From: Brachionus rotundiformis
Lineage: Eukaryota > Rotifera > Eurotatoria > Ploima > Brachionidae
Direction: 5' to 3'
DNA: 64,000 nt
Assembly (NCBI GenBank): GCA_016802295.1
Contig: JAESIW010000138.1
Span: forward strand, 2,146,897-2,210,896
Position numbers and translations under genes: made by a program. Position 1 is the first letter of the stretch. Every line of letters starts with the position of its first letter. This document shows, piece after piece, positions 46,193 through 57,128 of this stretch. The notes beneath the pieces are model-generated. The model did no database searches, had not been told where the DNA came from, and saw only the letters and a list, made by a program, of their open reading frames with translations.

Positions 46193-46930
46193 GGGACGGA
46201 AATAGAGTTGTGCTTGATGAATTTATGTCTAAATAGGAAGAAGTCAGTCAGTCGAGTGGCGTTCCTCAGTGTTCTGCATTAGAACCAATTTTATTCGTAA
46301 TCAATATAGATGATATTTTGAAAAGGATGTCCAAGTTTGTCATATGCTGATGATCTATAAATAATTGTTGTAAGCAGTCATGAATCTGCAAACTCTATTT
46401 CTAAAATAAGACGTCGAAATACTAGATGATCGGACTGAAAATGGTCAGCAGAACTTAACCTATCGAAATGCAAAGTTATGCACTTAGGAAGAAAAGACCA
46501 AAGCCTATTTATTGTATGAAAAAAAATAATGGAAGCTATTTTCTAAAAGAGATCGTGGTATAATTATTTCCAATGAAAAGAATATGTTAATTCCTCTTTA
46601 TACTTCGCTTGCCAGACCTCATTTGGAATACGTAGCCTTCATTAAAATTGGATATCAGATTTGTCGAAAATGTGCAACATAGAGCAACGAAGATAACAAA
46701 TAGTGTTCGGGATAAGTCCTATAAAGAGAGAGTTGAATCATAGAATTAACTATCAAAAAAAGCAATATCAGCAAGGACAGTCAAAAGTCTTAAGGCTCAA
46801 ATTAATAAAGAAACAGTTAGACTTAATTAACAAGACTCCAATAGTCTAAATGGCTAAGCGCTAATTTTTGCGCAGGTATAGATCACTATACCACTCAAAC
46901 TACTACTTATACTATCTAAAGATAAAGTCT
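46190..46930 (+). mobile_element. Degenerate LINE fragment with conserved 3' tail
   Basis: Starts abruptly after the tail of the preceding fragment. Frames broken by indels give SSGVPQCSALEPILFVINID (RT motif B region), YADDL split by a frameshift (motif C), LNLSKCKVMHLGRKDQS, PLYTSLARPHLEYVAF and VQHRATKITNSVRDKSYKER. The 3' tail at 46,825-46,915 is shared with the fragment at 4.25-4.35 kb. It appears to belong to a different LINE lineage from the preceding fragment (CR1/L2-like by the PHLEY and RRATK motifs). Confidence 0.65.
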
Positions 46931-47544
46931 TTGAATCAAATTGATATTTTGAATTGATCATCAACTTCAAGATGCCTTTTTAATTAGTATGTTCATCTTA
47001 ATTTATCATCAGCATCTAACTTTGTTTCGAATGACGTCTTTTTCTTCCTCGGGTACAGTCTACATTCAGGTCAATCACATATAATCTTATTCTATCATAC
47101 TCCATTACATTGACGACATTCATGAAAGTCATTACATTTGTTTTTAGCAAATTATTAAGAAAAAATCAGGAAGATAAAGAAAAAAATGTAAAAATCTAAT
47201 TTTTCTGAAAATAATTTAAATATAATTAAGATAATTTTCAAGCAATTTTTAAGAATTTTTGAGAAAAAAATAAAAAAAAACAAAAATTTACGCAATTTAT
47301 CGTAAAAAACTGTAAAAACTCTAGTGTCAAATCACCACTGTATGTAAAAATCAATTTATTCTCTTAAGAAAGGCAAAATTTTTAAAAATCACCCGAATTC
47401 GCTTAAAGAAAGTTAAATTAGCTAAATTGGTTAAATTAGTTAAATTAGTTCAAAAGGGTATAAATAGAAGTTGATTTTGAAAGAATTCATTTCATTTCTT
47501 AAAAATGAAGAATTTTGAAAAAGTTTTTTATTTTTGAAAATGGA

Positions 47545-48020
47545 ATCAAAAAGCAGTCACCATAACTCTGCCGATCCGCAGGTCCCAAGCCCTGATGAAA
47601 AAAGAGGAGGGTGGTGGCAGCCACATGCACCGTATGTGTGTGTGTGGTCTTTCACGTAGTCTGCAGAAGAGCTGTATGGCGGGTACATAGGCCTACGGGT
47701 CTTTGTCCAAGTCTTGTCGTATGAGGGCGCCGCTGGCTTCGACCATCTCCCAGTATAGAATCCGAAAGGAGCGAGAATCTGCTGTACAGCTGACCCTCTG
47801 CAGATAGACGTAACTTTGGAAGCCTTAAGTTAAGACTTTTTGATAAAAGTCGCTTGGTTTGTGGTTCCAAGCTAGTCTAAATAGTTGCCGAGTTCGCAGC
47901 CTTGTGCTCGGATGAGTGGCGCTGTTTATGATGAACGTCCCACTGGCTTCTTAGGGAAAGACGCCGTCATAACTCTGCCAAAGCCGGTCCCAAGCCCGGT
48001 TGCGAAAAGAGGAGGGTGAC
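47545..48020. repeat. GC-rich island with a duplicated ~55 nt motif
   Basis: About 475 bp that is much richer in G and C than anything around it. CATAACTCTGCC...GGTCCCAAGCCC, then a short loop and AAAAGAGGAGGGTG, occurs at about 47,562-47,617 and again at about 47,967-48,019, so the motif brackets the island. A middle piece (GGTTC(C)AAGCTAGTCT...AGTT(G/A)CC) recurs outside, at about 52,540-52,590. No protein is encoded. I read it as a repeat-family fragment, probably retroelement UTR, without a firm assignment. Confidence 0.5.
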
Positions 48021-49065
48021 AAATATGTTTTTTTAATTAATCAAGAATATCTAATTTAAAATTAAATAACAAGTCTCTAATTTTATTTTTCTATGGTATT
48101 TTTCTATAGTAATTTATACATTTTTATATTAATAAAAATCTCAATTATTTCAAATTTTATTTTTGGAATATTGCAATCAATTCGAATACTTGTTTAATTT
48201 ATGATTTTATGATAGATATGATATAAATAAAATCAGTTAGAACTACATTCATTATTAATTTTGACAATTTATTTAATCGTTTAAAATTTAAATATATAAA
48301 ATATATATTTTTTTTATTTTTTGTCTTTAAGTTACACAGTTGCTTTTTCTCCAATGTTGTGCAAGGTTAATTATTTTTAAAAGTGATATAAAATAAGTTC
48401 AGGTTCTTATAATTAAAACTTGAAAAAATTGAAATAAATTACTTCTATTCTTTGGTTTAATGAGTAAAGAAGAGTGTCCAATGTTTAAAAAAACTCAAAA
48501 ATGGATTTATTTTATACAATAAATACAGAAATTTCCTTTAAAATGAGTTTTTTAAGCCCTGGCATTCGAAGATGAATCGGTTGAGAGCAAGCAAGACAGT
48601 AAAAATCTTTCGAGGTCTTTTCTTGTATTTGAAATTAAATAATTTAATATTTTTGATATTCAAAACTTAAAAAATTTGTATCTTATTCAAATAATTCTAA
48701 TACAAAAAATCTTTAATATTGAAGATATTTTAAATAAACATTCAACTATATTTGGTAAAATGTCCAAAAATTCTTTAATTAATTTTAATTTGATAGTATT
48801 TTTATTAAAAAGCAATGGACGTATTGGTTTTAACATTTTATTTAAATTTAAAATATACAGATATTAAATTATGAAAAATATTATTATTAACGAGCAAACT
48901 TTTGTGCATTTTTATTTCACCACATAAGTAATTAATATAGACTATATTAATGAAAAAAAATATAATAAAAAAGTGTGCTTTTTGTAATTTTAATCATTTT
49001 AAAAATAATATTTTATTATTTTTTATAAATACAAGTTATTACTTTATTAGAAAAAATAAAACAAA

Positions 49066-50464
49066 AAAAAGATGACAGAAAGAGAAGGTAAAATTGAATT
49101 AAAAAAAAGATAATAAAATACTTAAGGAAATAAATGTAATTTAAGCATATGATGATGCGACCGAAGAGCGACTTATAAACGAAGAGTACAAGATTTGGAA
49201 AAAAAATACTCCATTTTTATATGATCTAGTGATGACCCATGCTTTGGAATGGCCGAGTTTGACAGCTCAATGGTTGCCCGAAGTGACCAAACCAGAAGGC
49301 AAAGACTACACCATTCATCGTCTCATTCTTGGTACTCATACATCAGATGAACAGAATCACTTGGTGATTGCAAGTGTCCAATTGCCAAACGATGAAGCAC
49401 AATTTGACTCTTCATATTACGATTCAGAAAAGGCCGAATTTGGTGGATTTGGTTCAGTGTCTGGCAAAATAGATATTGAAATAAGAATAAATCATGAAGG
49501 AGAAGTGAACAGAGCAAGGTATATGCCTCAGAACCAGTGCATAATTGCAACCAAGACCCCATCAAGTGATGTTTTGATTTTTGACTATACCAAGCATCCG
49601 TCCAAGCCGGACGTAAACGGAGAGTGCAATCCAGATCTTCGATTGAAAGGTCATTCCAAAGAGGGCTATGGTCTTTCATGGAACCAGAATGTAAATGGTC
49701 ATTTGCTGAGCGCAAGTGACGATCACACAATTTGTTTGTGGAATGTGAATGGAAACGCTACCAACAAGTGTCTTGATGCATTGACCATTTTTACGGGACA
49801 CTCGGCAGTGGTTGAAGACGTAGCGTGGCACTTGCTTCACGATTCAATATTTGGATCAGTTGGTGATGACAAGAAATTGATGCTGTGGGACACACGCTCA
49901 ACAAATGCCAACAAGCCAACGCAAATAATTGACGCTCATTCGGCCGAGGTCAATTGTCTCTCATTCAATCCATATTCGGAGTACATTTTGGCAACTGGCT
50001 CTGCGGACAAGACGGTCGCTCTTTGGGACTTGAGAAATACCAAAATGAAACTTCACTCTTTCGAGTCGCATAAAGATGAAATTTTCCAAGTTCAATGGTC
50101 GCCGCACAACGAGACCATTCTTGCCTCAAGTGGCACTGACCGAAGACTCAACATTTGGGACTTGAGCAAAATTGGCGAAGAACAATCTCCAGAAGATGTC
50201 GAAGATGGTCCGCCTGAACTATTGTTCATTCATGGAGGACACACAGCCAAAATTTCCGACTTTTCCTGGAATCCAAACGAACCATGGGTCATTTGCTCTG
50301 TTAGCGAGGACAATATTATGCAAGTTTGGCAAATGGCAGAGAATATTTACAATGATGAAGAAGAAGAAGAGAATGGACATGAAATGGATGCTAATTAGAA
50401 GCTTACCAATTTTTTTTTTTTTCTAGATGTGTTGTAAATTGTATATTTTTAATTTTTCTTTAAA
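49066..50464 (+). repeat. Copy 2 of the perfect 1,399 bp direct duplication (RBBP4 unit)
   Basis: See copy 1 at 42,425-43,823. Upstream flank here is AT-rich LINE-free DNA; downstream flank is the RIOK2 promoter region. Confidence 0.95.
49072..50398 (+). CDS. RBBP4: Histone-binding WD40 protein RBBP4/7, copy 2 (identical to copy 1)
   Basis: Exon 1 is 49,072-49,087, the intron 49,088-49,145, and exon 2 49,146-50,398. The predicted protein is identical to copy 1, with the same WD40 blades and acidic tail. Because the intron is kept, it is not a retrocopy. The promoters differ: identity begins only 6 bp before the ATG, so any upstream control is separate unless regulatory DNA lies within the unit. 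RIOK2 starts 262 bp after its stop on the same strand. It could also be an assembly artefact (see findings). Confidence 0.9.
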
Positions 50465-50660
50465 CTAGATCATAATGAAATATAATTTCAAATTTTTTTT
50501 TACTTTAAAAAACTTTTTGTTTTTATAAATAGATATATCTCTAGAAATTATAAAATATAATTTTTTTTTTTATCTAAAACGGTAATAAAATGCCGTTTTT
50601 TAACTAATTTTTAATATTTTCTATAAAATGTTATTTTTTTATAGTTAATATCAGATAAAA

Positions 50661-52251
50661 ATGGGTCGTTTTGATGTTTCCATGCTTAAGTATCTTACTT
50701 CCGAAGATTTTCGTGTTTTAACAGCTGTAAGAAAAAGTTAATTAATTTTATTTTATCATTTTTATTAAAATAATAATTTTTAGATTGAAATGGGTATGAA
50801 AAACCATGAAGTAGTGCCATTACAATTGGTAGCCTCAATTGCCTCTCTCAGAAACGGCGGTTGCCACAAAATAATCAAAGAATTGATCAGACACAAACTT
50901 GTGTGCTTTGAGCATTCCAAAGGTATCCAAGAGATAGAATATAATTTATTTAATCAAGAAATTATTTTAAATTAGTTCAGGGCTATCGGTTGACATGTCT
51001 TGGCTACGATTTTCTAGCTCTCAAAGCCTTGACATCAAGACATATTGTCAAATCTGTTGGTAACCAGATTGGTGTTGGCAAAGAGTCCGATATTTTCATT
51101 GCTGCCAATGACACTGACGAACAAGTGGTTCTAAAATTTCACCGTCTTGGTCGGACTTCTTTCCGTCAAATAAAAAGTAAAAGAGATTATCTAAAAAATA
51201 GAAAAACTGGCAGCTGGCTGTACTTGTCGCGTTTATCTGCCATGAAGGAGTTTGCCTTCATGAAGGTAGCTAAAAATAATTATTAAAATAAAAATTTAAA
51301 AATGAATCTTTAATTAAGGCTTTGTATGACAATGGATTTCCCGTTCCAAAGCCACATGATTTCAACAGACACACAGTAGTGATGCAGCTAGTCCAAGGCT
51401 ATCCATTGTGCCAAATCCACGATGTTGAAGACGTACAGCAAGTTTTTGATGACATTATGAACTTAATTGTTCACTTGGCCAATTATGGGCTCATCCACAG
51501 CGATTTCAATGAGTTTAACTTGATGCTAAATGACAAGGACAAAGTTACATTGATTGACTTTCCGCAAATGGTCAGCACATCGCATCCAAATGCAGAGTTT
51601 TACTTTGACAGAGATGTCCAATGTGTGCGTGATTTTTTTAGACGAAGGTTTAACTTTGAGAGTGAGCTGTATCCAAAATTTTGTGATGTTAAAAAGGTAT
51701 ATTCGCTGGACGTTGAAGTAAACGCCAGCGGTTTTAGCAAAGAAATTCAGGAATTTGATAAAGCTTTGGAAGAAATGAACGAAGAAAGTGAGGGTGAACA
51801 AGAGGCCATTGGCTTGGAGCAGAGCGAACCAAGTGAGAAAAGTTGTGAAAATTTAGAGTATAAAAAGGAATTGGAAAAATTTGAGGCCGAAGACCAGCAA
51901 ATTGAAGAAAAGGTAGCTCAAGAAAAACAGGACTGGGACGAAGAGGAAATCGCTGAGTTGAATGATAAATTTGATGAACATTTAAGCCTTGGAAATAAAA
52001 TGTACAGACCATACAGAGATGCTGCCGAAAGAGACGAGCAGGATTCTGATGAGTCAGACAATTATTCGTGCACTACAACCACAAGTACTATCATGGATCC
52101 CAAAATGGTCAGAAGCAAAGTTAGAAAAAGTCTACTGCAGAAAATTAAGACAGAAAAAAGGCGCATTAGGAACAAGGGCGAAGCGGCTATCATTACGCAA
52201 CGGAATCGTGAAGTTAATGACACAATAAAATCTAGCATGATTTTTTTATGA
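50661..52251 (+). CDS. RIOK2: Atypical kinase/ATPase RIOK2, 40S ribosome maturation
   Basis: RIO2 acts in late cytoplasmic maturation of pre-40S ribosomal subunits. Four exons: 50,661-50,726, 50,784-50,922, 50,976-51,265 and 51,319-52,251. The N-terminal winged helix reads MGRFDVSMLKYLTSEDFRVL, IEMGMKNHEVVP and NGGCHKIIKELIRHKL. The RIO domain shows GVGKESDIFIA (P-loop), VVLKFHRLGRTSFR (Lys), SRLSAMKEFAFMK, GLIHSDFNEFNLML (catalytic loop, with Ser where Gly is usual) and LIDFPQMVSTSHPNAEFYFD (metal-binding Asp). The middle is Glu-rich. The C-terminus (MDPKMVRSKVRKSL, KGEAAIITQRNRE) matches the family's basic tail. All three introns are 53-57 bp. Confidence 0.94.
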
Positions 52252-53099
52252 CATTGGTTGAAATAAAAAAATTTTTACAAAAAAATATTTTATTTATTTA
52301 AAAAAAAAAAGAAGAAAATTCAAAATATATTTTAAAAATGAAAATTTAATTTATTAAAGTTCCTATCAAGTAAAGAGCAAGATATTTGGTTTTTTAGAAT
52401 TGGTTACCTCAACTAAGAAAAAAATAGAAACAAGTTGATAAAATAGTATAAAAATATCTTATTTAAAAAAAAAATTATTTCATTTTTTTAAAAAAAGATA
52501 TTTATAATGTTAAAAACCAATTTAAATTTGCTTTTTGGTTCAAGCTAGTCTGTGTAGTTACCAGTTCGGATCAGAGCTACTATAAACTGTTTTTTTAGGC
52601 AACACAAGGACACAACTGTGCCACAACTAGTCTCGAGTCATCCTCCAATTTTTTATTTTTATGCCAGAAAATGGACGGTCCAGTTTATTTTGTAGCTCTA
52701 TCAAACTAGTTAATAAACTAATTAAATATAACTAACTAATTCATAATAGTTAAAAAAATCTTAAATTTTTCAATTAAACTATTTAATTGGGTTTTGTTTA
52801 ATTTTTTGTCACAAAATTTAAAATTATTTTAATAGTTAAGAAACAATATCTTAGATTAAATTAATTTATTCATGTTTTGTTTTTATTCCAACTCACCTTC
52901 AAGTATAAAATAAATAATTTTTTATTTAAAAAAAAACATTTAATATTTCTTAATATATACAAAATATAAAGAATACATTTTGTTTCACCAAAAGCCATTT
53001 AGCACAAAAAAAAACAAACTAAATAGTTTTAAGATTAAAAAAAAACATTTTTTAAAGAATAATAAAAAAACTAAGCTTTTATGAAGTCATACAAGTTAA
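52252..53099. other. Convergent intergenic region with a repeat fragment
   Basis: Between the 3' ends of RIOK2 and the CK1-gamma gene. The piece at about 52,540-52,660 (GGTTCAAGCTAGTCTGTGTA...) resembles part of the GC-rich island at 47.87 kb. The rest is AT-rich with poly-A runs. Confidence 0.45.
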
Positions 53100-54545
53100 T
53101 TAATTTTTTCTTAAATTTTTACTTAATATTATCCGATTTAGTCTAAAGCTATTTGTGTTCAAAAAACTCGAATTACTTAGATAAGGATTAGTTACATGTC
53201 CAGAGTTGTATGCATTAGTATTATTGTTTATTTCTCGTATTGAAGTGCGCACAAAGCTGGTACTGCGAGCATTTTTCTTGACCATTTTTGGATCAATTAT
53301 GTCATAGGTCGAGACATTGTTCACCTTCGAGCAAGCTCTCAGTGGACTATTACTGTTGTTATTAACATTTTGGGAATTTGAACCATTTTTGGCTGATGCA
53401 CTTGACTTACTGTATTTACCAAGTCTCTCAATCCAGTCAAACTGCCAGTCATTTTGGGTCCATCCATTTGTTTTTATTAAATTCTCAAACAATTTAATTA
53501 ATTTTTTATAATCAGGACTTTCTGTAAACTCCAAACCTCTGACATATCTCATGTATTCGGCAAATTCTTTGGGAAAGCCATCGCACAATTCCTCAATGGT
53601 TGTTTGTTGCTTGGTTTCGCCAATTTTTTTGTATCTTTCTTTGAGAGTATCGGCTTTAAGACCTTGCCAAGGCAGACTGCCGCGCATAAAATACATAATC
53701 ATGTGTCCAATGGCCTCCAGGTCGTCTCTCCTGCTTTGTTCGCGGCCCAAATGAGTGTTTATGCTCATGTATCTGGCCGTGCCAGTCAAGCTCTTGTGCT
53801 CCGAATAGGCAATGTGCTTACCGGTCTCTGGATTTATGTACTCTTTGGCAAGACCAAAATCTATTATGTGTATTGTTCGATGCTTGTTCAGTGACTGTCT
53901 TCCAATTAGGAAGTTTTCTGGCTTTATGTCACGGTAAATGATGTTCTTCGAGTGCACATACTCGATTCTTTGTATAAGTTGGATAGCTATCATGCACACT
54001 GTTTTCAGGCTAAACTGTCTTTTGCATAAATTGAACAGATCCTCGAGGCTAGCGCCCAATAGCTCCATGACCAAAGTGTTGTATTTGCCGCTCTGGCCGT
54101 AAAAGTACACACTTGGCAAACCATCATTTGGACACAAACGTTTGTAGAATTTATTCTCATTATTCAACAATGGGGTTCTGGTATTGGACTTTTCGAACTT
54201 GATGGCCACATTTTCGTTAGTGGCTATATTTTTGCCAAGGCGAAGCTCGCCAAAGTTGCCACTGCCTATTTTGCGGCCAACTTTGAAATTTTGGCCTACA
54301 ATCAGCTGACTGGTGGCGCTTGATTGCGAGTTTTGTTCACTTGATGGCACCGGGGTTAGTTTGGAGTTGAGTTTTTGCGGAAATCTGGCCCGTATCGAGG
54401 CCACCGCAGTCTTGAATAGCGGCGTAGTGGTGCTGGCCGTGTTCGAGGCGAACAAGTGCTGTGCAGATGAGAAAAATTTACTCTTTGTCAATGTGTGCTC
54501 ATGTGCCATTTTATCATTAGCTACAATGTTTGGCTTCCCAATCAT
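53100..54545 (-). CDS. CSNK1G: Casein kinase 1 gamma-type Ser/Thr kinase
   Basis: Member of the CK1-gamma (fly gilgamesh) subfamily, which acts at the plasma membrane in Wnt/LRP6 phosphorylation and vesicle traffic. Single exon, 481 codons. After a ~85-residue Ser/Thr-rich N-terminus the kinase domain shows VGRKIGSGNFGELRLGKN, VAIKFEKSNTR, KYNTLVMELLGASLEDLFNL, IYRDIKPENFLIGR, IIDFGLAKEYI and LTGTARYMSINTHLG. Human-like features KHIAYSEHKSLTG and LPWQGLKADTLKERYKKIG favour the gamma type. The C-terminal tail (Asn/Ser-rich, ending SKNLRKN) has no cysteine near its end, whereas gamma kinases are usually palmitoylated there. An exon-like segment with AG/GT borders at about 54,807-54,880 may be a 5'UTR exon. 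Confidence 0.92.
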   Translation of the reverse strand: MIGKPNIVANDKMAHEHTLTKSKFFSSAQHLFASNTASTTTPLFKTAVASIRARFPQKLNSKLTPVPSSEQNSQSSATSQLIVGQNFKVGRKIGSGNFGELRLGKNIATNENVAIKFEKSNTRTPLLNNENKFYKRLCPNDGLPSVYFYGQSGKYNTLVMELLGASLEDLFNLCKRQFSLKTVCMIAIQLIQRIEYVHSKNIIYRDIKPENFLIGRQSLNKHRTIHIIDFGLAKEYINPETGKHIAYSEHKSLTGTARYMSINTHLGREQSRRDDLEAIGHMIMYFMRGSLPWQGLKADTLKERYKKIGETKQQTTIEELCDGFPKEFAEYMRYVRGLEFTESPDYKKLIKLFENLIKTNGWTQNDWQFDWIERLGKYSKSSASAKNGSNSQNVNNNSNSPLRACSKVNNVSTYDIIDPKMVKKNARSTSFVRTSIREINNNTNAYNSGHVTNPYLSNSSFLNTNSFRLNRIILSKNLRKN

Positions 54546-54880
54546 TTTATTATTTTATCTTTTTAAGAAAAATTTAATTTTAAATTTTAATTCTATTTAA
54601 TTTAATAAAAGAAAAAATTAAGAAATTAAGAAGCTAAAAAGTGTTGTCAACAATAAATTTATACATAAAAAAAAATTTATTCAAGCTCCAAGTGATAACT
54701 CTATTATTAGACAAAAAAATTTTATTTAAATCAAAAGTAAACTAAAAAATAAATTTCCATTTTAAATGATCAAATTCCTTTATTTTATTTAAAATTTACC
54801 TTAAATATTCGCCAAATATCAATGATGGCAAAATTAGCATTATTTAGAAATTTCTTCCAAGACCTTGTCGGTTTTCCACT

Positions 54881-57128
54881 AAAATAATAAAATAAAAAAA
54901 AATTTATTTTTTATTATTTTCTCTTAATTGGAAGACCTAATCAATTATGAATGTTAATTCGGATAATTTTCCGAATCAATTTTAGCTTTAGTAAATAGAC
55001 TTGTTTGTAAAATTTAATTAAAGTGGCGATGACTGGCAAGTGCGCTTTTTTCCAAGAGACTCTCAACTTGTCAAGAAGTTTTAAGAAAACATACTTTTAA
55101 CAAAAGTCTAATTGAAATAATTATCCAAGTTTGATGTGTCGCCAAACTAGGCAAGCACTCATGACCAAAAAAAATTAATTTCAACTAAGGGCCTATTTCA
55201 CACCAAATTATGATCCAAATCTGTGTACCTAAACTTGAAAGCACACAAAATATTGTGACTTATTAGGCCCATGTTTTTGCCATAGTTACCCAAGTAACTC
55301 TAAACCATCAAAATATACTTATAATATTGGCCACAATTAAAAAAAAACAACAATACTAAAAAATAATATAAAAACAAAATTTGAGCTTACTAATACAAGC
55401 TATTTATTCAAATTTTAATTGGATTTTTAGCTATAACACCAACTAAACACAACTCTTATCCAAGTATTAATATCCAAAATGACCTTTAATTCATCATGAT
55501 ATTTTAAAAGTTTTTTTCTTTTTTATTTTTTAGTTTTTTTTTCGAAAAATTAACTTTTTTTGTAAAAATTTTAATTAACCTATGGACAGCTTGTCTTGAA
55601 TGGCGATTAAATGCCAATTATGACCAGAATTTAGTTCAAATCTGGCTTTGTGTTGACATGGTACAAACATGCCAAATATTTCCAATTAGAATCTTATTGA
55701 AAAATAAATTTTAACCATTTTTACTTTAAATATAAATAAAAACTTCTTGCTAAAAAATTACTTTTACTTTTGTCTTATCTACACCAGAATTGTCAAAATT
55801 TTTGAAATTTTCAAGGAAATATTTGAGCTTTGCTCAAATCTGGATTATGTTAACATATGACTTTTTTAAAGTACTTAATTAAAAATTTTGCTAAGAGATA
55901 ACCATAATATATTTGTTTAGCTAAAAGCCAAAGCAATTATAATCAAGATATGAGGGTCTTGCTCGTGCTTGATTGATCAAATAGAAGTAGATTTAATTAA
56001 TTAGAAAATTATTTTTTTATCATTATATTTGTTAAAATACCATTTCATAAATTGATTTTTCATGATAACTTTTCTTTTTTGTCTAATTAAGTAATAGTCC
56101 TAGTGATTTAGTTTAAGAAGATTTTTATTTATGTTTAAAAGTATGTGTTTTTGGTTTATTTTGTCGTATATGGGTTTGATTATTTTTCCTAGAGCTTTAT
56201 TTAACCCAACTATTAAAGCAAAAAAGTTTTTAATTGATCTGCCTTTGTATAATAAAATTTAAATTATTCAAAAAGTATTTTTACTAAATATAAGGATTTC
56301 TTTTGAACTTTAATGAGTATAATTTTCTTTAAAAAAATCTTAAGCTTTTGTTTCCCTTTTTTTTTTAAAGATTATTTATGTTTTTTAAGAATAACTTCAT
56401 AAAGAGCTGGATTAATTGGTAATTTGCAAATACTTCATTGGAAAGCGGTTTGATTTAATTAGTTATATTTAATTTTTTTAAAAAGCTTAAAATCTAGTAT
56501 GTCTATGATAGGGTTTGATTATTAATTAAGTATTTGAGTGACTTTGTGAGTAACTTAATGAGAGAAAGGAAGTTTAGGCAAAAACGCTATGACCACTTCT
56601 TTAAACTTATTTATTTAGTAGCCCATTAATAATCATAGTATTCATAAATATTAAGTTTCTAAATTTAAATACTTTGATCGTAATTAATTTAAATAAGCTG
56701 GATTAAATTAAAAAATCAGGTTTTTAATAAATCTCGAATTCTGAGACTCAAACTGGGACATTTTTGTTAAGATTAATAATTCAAGACAGTATTAATATAA
56801 TTAATTTATTTAAAAGTGTCTCAATAAACAATTTAATTTAAATATTCAAATGAAATTCGAGAATATTTAAATAGTCAAGTGTAAAGTTTTAGAGCTTAAT
56901 TAAATTTTAAAAATTGTATCTAATTTAGAATATATTTTTGTCATTAAATTAAAACAAAAGCCCTGATTTTAAACAGAAATTATGTTAAGACAAAATTAAA
57001 TAGTCAATGGTAAATAATCTATTAAATAATAAAAATAAAATAATAAATTTAAAATTAAAATTAAAAACTTAATAACTATTAGATTCACATTCTCAGATAA
57101 TGTCATTTCAATTTTTGAATTATCTATC
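54881..57128. other. Long intergenic region, no gene seen
   Basis: About 2.2 kb of AT-rich DNA. Weakly similar phrases recur (AAATCTG followed by a TGTTGACAT/TGTTAACAT-type phrase near 55,640-55,660 and 55,835-55,855), suggesting an old, diverged repeat. All frames are stop-rich and I see no RNA gene. Confidence 0.45.

Larger units (their letters stand above)
43824..49065. other. Spacer between the RBBP4 copies, retroelement-rich
   Basis: 5.2 kb with no intact host gene. It holds three degenerate LINE fragments (44.5-46.9 kb), a GC-rich island with a repeated motif (47.55-48.02 kb), a TTAAATTAG-type short tandem array near 47,415-47,452, and AT-rich DNA. Confidence 0.6.

Noticed and set aside
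47562..47617. Possible hammerhead ribozyme (CTGATGA present)
   Set aside because: CTGATGA occurs, but no GAAA box with supporting stem II follows at the right distance and the second copy of the motif lacks CTGATGA.
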